Source: Clostridia bacterium
Lineage (GTDB): Bacteria; Bacillota_A; Clostridia; Oscillospirales; CAG-272
Length of the DNA: 8,596 nucleotides
Reading direction: 5' to 3'
Assembly: GCA_017467225.1 (NCBI GenBank)
Contig: JAFTSR010000079.1
Coordinates: forward strand, 1-8,596
Numbering within the stretch: position 1 is the stretch's first letter; every line of letters begins with the position of its first letter. A program made the translations under genes and the position numbers. Of the stretch, positions 1-5,355 are shown in pieces. The notes under the pieces were generated by a model. The model was not told the DNA's origin. It made no database searches and saw only the letters and a list, made by a program, of their open reading frames with translations.

Positions 1-955
1 CATCTGCCGCCGCTTTGGCGCAGAGTACACCGTCAGCGAGATGGTCTCGGCACAATCCCTTTGCTACGAGCGCATGAGCAAAAAGGCGTCGGTTGGCGAG
101 AATTCCCGCACCGCGCCCTTGGCCTGCGTTCACGCCGACGATGTCCCCATGGCCGTTCAGCTGTTCGGACGCGATCCGCATTTTCTCTCCGAGGCTGCTA
201 AAATGATCGAGGACGGCTCCTACGCCGGCTGTCAGAGTCAGGCCGCGCCGGCCGCGATCGATCTGAACATGGGATGTCCCGTGCCCAAGATCGTCGGCAA
301 CGGCGAGGGCAGTGCGCTGCTCAAAAATCCCACCTTGGCAGGTGAGCTGGTGCGCGCCGTCAAGGCTGCCGTCAGCATTCCCGTCACAGTCAAAATTCGC
401 ATCGGCTTTGACGCAGAGCACATCAACGCCGTCGAGATGGCAAAAATTTTAGAGGACAGCGGCGCGGATGCCATCTGCGTGCACGGGCGCACCCGCGAGC
501 AGATGTACCGTCCCGGCGTTTCTCTTGAGCAGATTGCCGCCGTCAAGGCTGCCGTCAGTATTCCCGTCATCGGCAACGGTGACATCTACACCGCGGCCGA
601 TGCGCTGCATATGCGAGAGGTCACCGGCTGCGACGGCTGGATGATCGCCCGCGGTGCTATGGGAAACCCCTGGCTGTTTGCCGAAATCACCGCCGCCCTT
701 GAAGGCACCGTCTACACGCCGCCGACGCTGCCCGAACGCTTGTCCTTGGCGCGCGAGCACATGCGCGCCATGATGCAAGAAAAAGGCGAGAAGGTCGGCT
801 TCTCCGAGTCCAAAAAGCAGATGGCCTGGTACATTCACGGTGTGCCGGGTGCTGCGGCTGCGCGTGGCAAGCTGATGCTGTGCACCACGGCCGAGGAGGC
901 GGAGGAGGTGTTGGGTCGCCTGCAGGAGAAAGCCGAGGAAAGAGCCGAGGGATAA
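1..955 (+). CDS. dusB: tRNA-dihydrouridine synthase DusB family, 5' end cut by window
   Basis: FMN-dependent enzyme that reduces specific uridines in the tRNA D-loop to dihydrouridine in the cytoplasm. The reading frame is open from base 2, giving ICRRFGAEYTVSEMVSA before the first internal Met at 41. That matches the conserved N-terminal segment of the DusB/NifR3 family, so the true start lies upstream of the window and Met-41 is not the start. Visible motifs in order are EMVSA, the active-site loop DLNMGCPVPKIVGNGEGSAL with the catalytic Cys, TVKIRIGFD, the HGRTREQMY motif, IGNGDI, and GCDGWMIARGAMGNPW near the FMN phosphate site. A helical C-terminal tRNA-binding part follows and ends in an acidic, Glu-rich tail. 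Stop is TAA at 953-955. A 31-nt near-perfect direct repeat (356-386 and 539-569) encodes AVKAAVSIPV twice. The gene is followed by 164 nt holding a hairpin repeat, so cotranscription with the sigma gene is uncertain. Confidence 0.93.
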   Translation, partial: ICRRFGAEYTVSEMVSAQSLCYERMSKKASVGENSRTAPLACVHADDVPMAVQLFGRDPHFLSEAAKMIEDGSYAGCQSQAAPAAIDLNMGCPVPKIVGNGEGSALLKNPTLAGELVRAVKAAVSIPVTVKIRIGFDAEHINAVEMAKILEDSGADAICVHGRTREQMYRPGVSLEQIAAVKAAVSIPVIGNGDIYTAADALHMREVTGCDGWMIARGAMGNPWLFAEITAALEGTVYTPPTLPERLSLAREHMRAMMQEKGEKVGFSESKKQMAWYIHGVPGAAAARGKLMLCTTAEEAEEVLGRLQEKAEERAEG

Positions 956-1017
956 TGCGCCCCTCACCCGCACTCTGCTGCGACCGAGCTGAACCGTTAC
1001 AAATTTGATCCAACAAA

Positions 1018-1083
1018 TTGATACAAAGCTTTTTGAAAAGGAGCGCGAGGGAAAACTTTTTCCCCGAAAAAGTTTTCCCTCGC
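1018..1083 (+). repeat. Hairpin repeat, copy 1 (between dusB and sigma gene)
   Basis: A leader AAAGCTTTTTGAAAAGGAGC is followed by a perfect 17-bp stem: left arm 1045-1061, right arm 1067-1083, loop CCCCG. The arm reads GCGAGGGAAAACTTTTT. It is homologous over about 65 nt to copy 3 (6480-6544) on the opposite strand, including the upstream AAATTGAT. No T-run follows the stem, so it is not a standard intrinsic terminator. The sigma gene downstream has its own SD, so here the leader is not needed for translation. Confidence 0.85.
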
Positions 1084-1104
1084 ACCTAAAAACTCATCCC
1101 CTCG

Positions 1105-1112
1105 AAAGGAGG
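1105..1112 (+). promoter_or_regulatory. Ribosome binding site of ECF sigma gene
   Basis: AAAGGAGG lies 7 nt before the ATG at 1120. This near-perfect SD fixes the start and rules out the out-of-frame ATG at 1115. Confidence 0.85.
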
Positions 1113-1119
1113 CCATGCG

Positions 1120-1710
1120 ATGTCCGAGGATGTTCTGGAGCTGCAAATGCTGATCCGTGCAGCGCAGCGCGGCGATGAAAGCGCATTTGAGACGCTGCTT
1201 TCTCGCTTTGAAACGCCCATTTACCGTTACGTTTATTCCATTCTCGGCAACCGCACCGACGCCGAGGATGTCACGCAGGAGGTCTTTATCAAGCTGTGGC
1301 GCACATTGCCGCGCTACCGCTTTGACGCTTCGTTCTACACCTATCTGACCAAAATGGCACGCAACGCGGCACACGATTGCCTGCGCTCCCGTGCCAAGCA
1401 CGCGCGCGTCCTTTCCCTGGATAGCGCGGACGATCCCGACAGCGATCCCCTCCCAATGCCCGACACCGATCCGCAAAACCATCCGGCGCAAGCCTATCTT
1501 GACGCAGAAAAAAGCGAAATGCTGCAAAAAGCACTGCTCTCCCTGCCCGAGGATATGCGTGAGATTGTCACGCTGCGCGCCATCGGCGGTCACGATTACA
1601 CCGAGATCGCAGCTATTTTGTCCATTCCCAAGGGTACGGTCAAGAGCCGCTTGCACCGCGCACGAAATTTTTTAATAAAAATTTTAGAAAGTGGGAACTT
1701 TTTTGAATAA
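1120..1710 (+). CDS. RNA polymerase ECF-type sigma-70 factor
   Basis: Group IV (ECF) sigma factor of 196 aa, a usual length. It directs core RNA polymerase to promoters with an AAC-type -35 box. The sigma-2 region covers about residues 25-92 and includes the core-binding and -10-recognition segment DAEDVTQEVFIKLW (47-60) and YTYLTKMARNAAHDCLR. A Pro/Asp-rich linker (101-128) follows, then sigma-4 (about 134-186) with the helix-turn-helix DYTEIAAILSIPKGTVKSR (159-177). No extra C-terminal sensor domain is present. The next gene encodes a single-pass membrane protein in the position where ECF operons normally carry the anti-sigma factor. An ECF-like promoter motif overlaps this gene's stop codon (1694-1718), which suggests autoregulation of the genes behind it. 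The inducing signal cannot be read from the sequence. Confidence 0.93.
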   Translation: MSEDVLELQMLIRAAQRGDESAFETLLSRFETPIYRYVYSILGNRTDAEDVTQEVFIKLWRTLPRYRFDASFYTYLTKMARNAAHDCLRSRAKHARVLSLDSADDPDSDPLPMPDTDPQNHPAQAYLDAEKSEMLQKALLSLPEDMREIVTLRAIGGHDYTEIAAILSIPKGTVKSRLHRARNFLIKILESGNFFE

Positions 1711-1718
1711 TTTACGTC
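1694..1718 (+). promoter_or_regulatory. Candidate ECF-sigma promoter overlapping the sigma stop codon
   Basis: GGAAC (1694-1698, followed by a T6 run), a 16-nt AT-rich spacer, then CGTC (1715-1718, extended CGTCTAA). This is the layout known for many ECF sigma promoters (AAC-type -35, about 16 nt, CGTC/CGTA -10). It spans the TAA stop of the sigma gene (1708-1710). Transcription would start near 1725, about 35 nt before the TTG start of the next gene. No comparable match was seen upstream of the sigma gene. Confidence 0.5.
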
Positions 1719-1743
1719 TAATACAGCGAACCCACCAAAAAAG

Positions 1744-1750
1744 AAAGGAG
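1744..1750 (+). promoter_or_regulatory. Ribosome binding site deciding a TTG start
   Basis: AAAGGAG ends 10 nt before TTG 1761-1763. The alternative in-frame ATG at 1794 has only a weak GTGAGGA almost touching it, so TTG is preferred. Confidence 0.6.
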
Positions 1751-1760
1751 TTTCCCAACT

Positions 1761-2528
1761 TTGGAAATAGAAAACAGAAATTCCCGTGAGGACATGCAAA
1801 GGGATACCAAGCTCGATCAGCAGCTGAAGGCCGCAATGCCCGAGCCGCGTCCTGCACTTCACGATAACATTATGCACAGCGTCCGTCAAACGCCGCAGCT
1901 TCGTCGCCCATACAGGCGCATTGCCGCCGCGCTGGCTGCCGTGCTTTGCCTTTGCGTCATCGGCGTCGCGCTGATCGAAGGCGGATTTTCACCCTCCTAT
2001 GCGCCGGATATGGACATGTCCACCAATAACAGTCAAATTGCCGACGGTTCTGACAACTTCTTTGCTGCCGACAGCGACGGCTATTTTGGAGCAAACGATA
2101 TGGTCGATGCCGAGGACGCGCCGCTACGCGAGCCCGAGTTCTCCCAACCTCCTTCCCCTTCGGAAGCGGAGGGTAACCCGAATTACAGCGCCCCCGACAA
2201 AGCCGAGGAAATCATACGTCCCGGAATCGAAAGTTCAAGCTCAACGCAGCCGCCCGACGCCCCCACGCTGGCGCTGCCTAAAAAGATCACGCTGCGCTTT
2301 ACCAAAAATAACAGCGGCGTCTGGACGGCACCCATGGACGGCACGGTTTACCGCCTGTACTTCGGTGAAGGAAGCACGCTGCAGCTGTACGATGCCGCCG
2401 GTCACGCAGCCTACGGCGCTGCCGATGCCAAGGGTGGCGTGCAGCTGACAGGCATCCACACCTACAGCGGCACTCTGACCCGGGCTGACGCGCAAACATA
2501 CGTGCTGACGCTGCAGCGCGCCGACTGA
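1761..2528 (+). CDS. Single-pass membrane protein, candidate anti-sigma factor
   Basis: 255 aa from a TTG start. The first 53 residues are charged and would be cytoplasmic, ending in a basic patch (LRRPYRR, 48-53). One hydrophobic segment (about 54-72, IAAALAAVLCLCVIGVALI) should span the membrane with the C-terminus outside. An acidic, Ser/Pro-rich linker (about 80-170) leads to a small, likely beta-rich external domain (about 174-252, many alternating hydrophobic/Thr/Tyr positions). The gene lies 50 nt behind the ECF sigma gene and 16 nt before the next gene, the usual place and shape for a membrane anti-sigma factor. It lacks the HxxxCxxC zinc signature of ZAS-type anti-sigma factors, and I do not recognise the external domain. 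The anti-sigma role rests on position and topology only. It could also be a plain sigma-controlled envelope protein. Confidence 0.7.
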   Translation: MEIENRNSREDMQRDTKLDQQLKAAMPEPRPALHDNIMHSVRQTPQLRRPYRRIAAALAAVLCLCVIGVALIEGGFSPSYAPDMDMSTNNSQIADGSDNFFAADSDGYFGANDMVDAEDAPLREPEFSQPPSPSEAEGNPNYSAPDKAEEIIRPGIESSSSTQPPDAPTLALPKKITLRFTKNNSGVWTAPMDGTVYRLYFGEGSTLQLYDAAGHAAYGAADAKGGVQLTGIHTYSGTLTRADAQTYVLTLQRAD

Positions 2529-2544
2529 GAGACAAGGAGACGTT

Positions 2545-3207
2545 ATGTATACCGGTGAAAAAAAAGAAACCATTCTGCTTTTGAGCACCGATGCGCGCCT
2601 GGCGCAGCTGCTCCTTGCCGAGGCGCAGGAGCTGAATCTGGGTTTGCGCGTTGCGCCTTCTCTGTCCGCACTTCCGACCGCCCGGCTGACTGCTCTGCGG
2701 CTGATCCTCTGGGATATGGACAGCGTTTCCCTGCCATCGTTGCCAACGCTGCCTACCGAATGCCTTTGGTACGGCATCAGCGAGGCGGACGCGCCGGTGC
2801 CCGATGGACTGCAGCTGACCCGCCGCCTTGTGCGTCCCTTTTCGGTCGATGCGCTGCGTGCAGATCTTTTGCGCATTGCCTATGCCGGCCAGTCGACCGC
2901 TGCTGTCGAGCCATCCACCTCGCTGCCGCTGCAGCTGGACGAGGACGGTCTGACGCTGCACGCAGGCGAGGTCACCGTCACGCTGACCGAAAACGAAGCT
3001 GCCATATTCTCACTCCTGCTGCAGCACCGCGGACAGGCAGTCAGCAAGGAGGCGCTGCACCGCGCCATCTGCCGTGGCGAGGACACACCGAGTGGCAGTA
3101 ACAAAGTTGAGGTACATCTGTGCAATCTGCGCCGCAAGCTGGAGCAGCCCTTGGGGCTGCGCCTCATTTCCACCGTCCGTGGGCAGGGCTATCGCCTTGT
3201 GCCATAA
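2545..3207 (+). CDS. OmpR/PhoB-type winged-helix regulator with degenerate receiver
   Basis: 220 aa with ATG 2545 behind AAGGAG (2534-2539). The C-terminal part (about 132-219) is a Trans_reg_C winged-helix DNA-binding domain: TLTENEAAIFSLLLQHRGQAVS, then NKVEVHLCNLRRKLE as the recognition helix region, and the wing LISTVRGQGYRLVP. The N-terminal part (about 8-112) has the layout of a response-regulator receiver, but key positions have drifted. The acidic pair after strand 1 is ST-D (residues 14-16), a possible phospho-acceptor remains in LILWDMD (D57/D59), and the conserved Lys before Pro-Phe is Arg (R97-P98-F99). This fits an atypical receiver that may not be phosphorylated. No histidine kinase is present in the window. 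It sits 16 nt after the membrane protein gene and 21 nt before the phosphodiesterase gene, so it is probably in the sigma operon. Confidence 0.85.
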   Translation: MYTGEKKETILLLSTDARLAQLLLAEAQELNLGLRVAPSLSALPTARLTALRLILWDMDSVSLPSLPTLPTECLWYGISEADAPVPDGLQLTRRLVRPFSVDALRADLLRIAYAGQSTAAVEPSTSLPLQLDEDGLTLHAGEVTVTLTENEAAIFSLLLQHRGQAVSKEALHRAICRGEDTPSGSNKVEVHLCNLRRKLEQPLGLRLISTVRGQGYRLVP

Positions 3208-3228
3208 CACGCATAGAAAGGTATTTAC

Positions 3229-4005
3229 ATGATCCATATTTTAACCATCGGAGATATCGTTGGCTCGGCAACCGTCGACGTGCTTGCCGCATGCCTGCGC
3301 AGCGAGGCTCGTGCGCTGGGTGCTGATCTGATCATCGCAAACGGCGAGAACACCACCGGCATCCACGGTCTTGGCAACAAGGATGCCCACGCCATTTGGG
3401 ACGCAGGCGTTGACCTGATCACGCTGGGCAACCACACCTACGGTATGCGCGACATCTATACGCTGCTTGACGACCGTCCCGACGCCATCATCCGCCCGTT
3501 GAACTACCCTGCCGCTGCCCCCGGCTGTGGCTATACCATCTGCGACGTCAAGGGCTGGCGCCTTCTTTGCATGAACGTCAACGGCACCGCCTTTATGGAG
3601 CCGCTGGCCTCTCCCTTTGATGCCGTTGAGAGCGTGCTGCGCCGTGAGGCGGGACGCTATGACTGCTCCATTCTGGACATCCACGCCGAGGCAACCTCCG
3701 AGAAATACGCCATCGCGCGCGCCTTTGACGGTCGCATCAGCGCCATATTCGGCACGCACACTCACGTCCCCACCGCCGATGAGCAAATTCTGCCGGGCGG
3801 CTCGGGCTACATTACCGATATCGGCATGTCCGGTCCCGTGGGTGGCATTCTCGGTACCAAGACCGAGGCAGTGCTGACCAAAATGCGCGATAAGATGCCG
3901 TCGCACTTCACCGTCGCCGAGGGTAAGGTCGCCATCCACGGCGCGCTGTTTTCCATCGACCCGTCAAGCGGACGGTGCGTGGGAGTCAAGAGAGTTAGGT
4001 TTTAA
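3229..4005 (+). CDS. ymdB: YmdB-family (TIGR00282) metallophosphoesterase
   Basis: Cytoplasmic dinuclear-metal phosphodiesterase of 258 aa, close to the family length of about 260. Bacillus subtilis YmdB hydrolyses 2',3'-cyclic nucleotides and affects biofilm and motility decisions. Metal ligand and active-site residues known for the family are all visible: D9 in IGDIVGS, E40 and N41 in NGENTTG, N68 and H69 in GNHTYG, H152 in DIHAEATSEK, and H177 and H179 in FGTHTHVPTAD. ATG 3229 follows AGAAAGG (3215-3221) at 7 nt and lies 21 nt after the regulator stop, so it reads as the last gene of the operon. A hairpin repeat and an intrinsic terminator follow. The family is often chromosomal near rny or recA, so an ECF-sigma context is less usual (inference). 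Confidence 0.93.
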   Translation: MIHILTIGDIVGSATVDVLAACLRSEARALGADLIIANGENTTGIHGLGNKDAHAIWDAGVDLITLGNHTYGMRDIYTLLDDRPDAIIRPLNYPAAAPGCGYTICDVKGWRLLCMNVNGTAFMEPLASPFDAVESVLRREAGRYDCSILDIHAEATSEKYAIARAFDGRISAIFGTHTHVPTADEQILPGGSGYITDIGMSGPVGGILGTKTEAVLTKMRDKMPSHFTVAEGKVAIHGALFSIDPSSGRCVGVKRVRF

Positions 4006-4017
4006 GAAGATGATTGT

Positions 4018-4076
4018 GCGAGGGGAAACTTTTGTGTACAAAAGTTTCCCCTCGCGCTCCCTTTCAAAAAACTTTA
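4018..4076 (-). repeat. Hairpin repeat, copy 2 (between ymdB and cysteine desulfurase)
   Basis: Perfect 17-bp stem: arms 4018-4034 and 4039-4055, loop TGTA, arm GCGAGGGGAAACTTTTG. Read on the minus strand, the leader TTTTTTGAAAGGGAGC comes before the stem, as in the other copies. It starts 13 nt after the ymdB stop and precedes the terminator on the plus strand. No minus-strand gene follows it, so this copy has no translation role. Confidence 0.85.
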
Positions 4077-4077
4077 T

Positions 4078-4128
4078 AAAAAATGACCCGAGGAATTCCG
4101 CAGAAAGTTCCTCGGGTCTGTCTTTTTT
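4078..4128 (+). terminator. Intrinsic terminator usable in both directions between convergent genes
   Basis: An 11-bp stem GACCCGAGGAA (4085-4095) pairs with 4108-4118 around a 12-nt loop. On the plus strand TGTC and six T (4123-4128) follow, ending the ymdB operon. On the minus strand the stem is followed by A and six T (complement of 4078-4083), ending the cysteine desulfurase transcript. The desulfurase stop codon (4127-4129) overlaps the plus-strand T-run. Confidence 0.85.
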
Positions 4129-5296
4129 ACCGCCGCATACGAACCAGGGTCGTCAGTCCTGCCGCCAGCGCCTCACGCAGCGCGTCAACGTCGCTCTCGG
4201 TGGTGTCCGGGCTCAGGCTGATACGCAGCGAGCTGTCCGCCTCGGCCGCTGTTGCGCCAAAGCCGGCAAGTGCGCGGCTGGTCTTTTTACCGTGCGCGGC
4301 ACACGCCGAGCCGGCAGACACGCAAACGCCACGCGCGCTGAGAAAGTGCAGCATGGTCTCACTCTTGATCTGCGGCAGCGTGATATTGACAATATGCGGC
4401 GCACACACACCGCTCGGCTGCTTGACCGCGACACCAAGCGCCGTCATATCACCGATCACACGCTCACGCAGCGCGCGCATCCGGGCAATATCATCGTCCA
4501 GCGTAGCCGACAGCGCCGCACATGCCGCGCCCATGGCGGCAATACCGATGACGTTCTCGGTGCCCGAGCGCATGCCTGCCTCCTGTCCGCCGCCCAGCTG
4601 CACCGGCACGATGGCCTTGGCCTTGAGCAGCGCAGGGTTGATGTACAGAGCGCCCACACCCTTGGGCGCGTGGATTTTGTGACCGCTGACGGACACCAGA
4701 TCGGCACCGATCGAGGTCGGCGTAAATTTGCATTTGAGAAAGCCCTGCACCGCGTCGGTGTGGGTAATGACCTGCGGATTTCTCTGCTTGGCCAAGGAAA
4801 ACGCGGATTTGAGATCGTACAACGCGCCCGTTTCGTTGTTGACCATCATCATGCTGACAAGGAACACCTTGTCGTCAAGCACCGCGTCCAGCTGCGCCAT
4901 GTCCAAAGCGCCGCCGCGCGTTGAGATACGAACGACCTTCCAGCCCTCGTTCTCCAGCTGTTGCATGACCGCCTCGACCGCCGAATGCTCCGAGTCTGTG
5001 GTGACGATCTTGTTGGCGACCCGTCTTGCCTTGGCGCGTGTTGTTCCGAAAATAGCCAACGCATCCGCCTCGCTGCCGCCGGCTGTGAAAACCAGGCTTC
5101 CCGGCGTCAGCACACCGCGGAGCCCAAGTGCCGCGGCGACCTGCGCGCGCGCCGTTTCCATCATCTTGTGCGCAGCCTGTCCTGCCGCGTGCAGCGAGGA
5201 GGGATTGCCGTAGCAGTCCATAGCCGCAAGCATGGCAGCCCTGGCCGCATCGCACAAAGGCGTAGTCGCGCTGTTGTCCAGATAAATCATATGCAT
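4127..5296 (-). CDS. Cysteine desulfurase, NifS/IscS-like class V aminotransferase
   Basis: PLP enzyme that takes sulfur from L-cysteine as an enzyme persulfide and feeds Fe-S cluster or tRNA thiolation pathways. From ATG 5296 it is 389 aa, the usual length. Numbered from that Met: N-terminal YLDNSATTP (5-13), H104 in TTDSEHSAVE stacking on PLP, NNETG (153-157), D181 in THTDAVQ, the PLP lysine K207 in SVSGHKIHAPKGVGAL, GGGQEAGMRSGTEN (235-248), and catalytic C332 in SAGSACAAHGKK. The catalytic loop is of the long, mobile group I type. MHM gives two candidate starts (5296 and 5290). An upstream in-frame TTG at 5332 is adjacent to the SD and is rejected. The only strong SD (minus strand AAAGGAGA, 5333-5340) is separated from the ATG by a hairpin. 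No thiI, iscU or regulator partner is visible. It lies 59 nt behind the lipoprotein gene, so cotranscription is plausible. Confidence 0.93.
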   Translation of the reverse strand: MHMIYLDNSATTPLCDAARAAMLAAMDCYGNPSSLHAAGQAAHKMMETARAQVAAALGLRGVLTPGSLVFTAGGSEADALAIFGTTRAKARRVANKIVTTDSEHSAVEAVMQQLENEGWKVVRISTRGGALDMAQLDAVLDDKVFLVSMMMVNNETGALYDLKSAFSLAKQRNPQVITHTDAVQGFLKCKFTPTSIGADLVSVSGHKIHAPKGVGALYINPALLKAKAIVPVQLGGGQEAGMRSGTENVIGIAAMGAACAALSATLDDDIARMRALRERVIGDMTALGVAVKQPSGVCAPHIVNITLPQIKSETMLHFLSARGVCVSAGSACAAHGKKTSRALAGFGATAAEADSSLRISLSPDTTESDVDALREALAAGLTTLVRMRR

Positions 5297-5300
5297 TATA

Positions 5301-5345
5301 TTGGGGAAAACCCTGCAAGTGGTTTTCCCCAATCTCCTTTCAAAA
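5301..5345 (-). repeat. Hairpin repeat, copy 4, between SD and start codon of the cysteine desulfurase gene
   Basis: On the minus strand TTTTTGAAAGGAGA (5332-5345) is followed by a perfect 12-bp stem: TTGGGGAAAACC (5321-5332) against GGTTTTCCCCAA (5301-5312), loop of 8 nt. Then come TATA and the ATG at 5296. The leader matches the other copies, while the stem is shorter and its base lacks the GCGAG part. The element fills most of the 59-nt gap between the two genes. Confidence 0.75.
5333..5340 (-). promoter_or_regulatory. SD of cysteine desulfurase gene, upstream of a hairpin
   Basis: AAAGGAGA on the minus strand is a strong SD, but GGAG ends 37 nt before ATG 5296. Of these, 32 nt form the hairpin at 5301-5332. 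With the hairpin folded only about 5 unpaired nt remain, a normal spacing. A weaker AGGG inside the hairpin, about 14 nt from the ATG, is the alternative. Confidence 0.45.
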
Positions 5346-5355
5346 AGTCAGGTGC

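Noticed and set aside
984..1027. Promoter upstream of the sigma gene (GAACC or TTACAA boxes; CAAATTTGAT/CAAATTGAT repeats)
   Set aside because: GAAC is followed at 16 nt by CAAC rather than CGTC, and the housekeeping boxes match only 3 of 6 each. The small repeats may be chance in AT-rich sequence.
1045..1083. Copy 1 hairpin as the intrinsic terminator of dusB
   Set aside because: The stem is followed by ACCTAAAAAC with no T-run, and its close relatives lack T-runs too. It could still slow or protect RNA, but not as a standard terminator.
4010..4924. Plus-strand 304-aa open frame
   Set aside because: It crosses the hairpin repeat and terminator and is the antisense shadow of the cysteine desulfurase gene. 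It is Arg/His-rich with no domain.
5297..5332. Upstream TTG start giving 12 extra residues on the cysteine desulfurase
   Set aside because: The TTG touches the SD with no spacing, the extra residues are encoded by the hairpin, and the family starts at the MIYLDNSATT-like strand.
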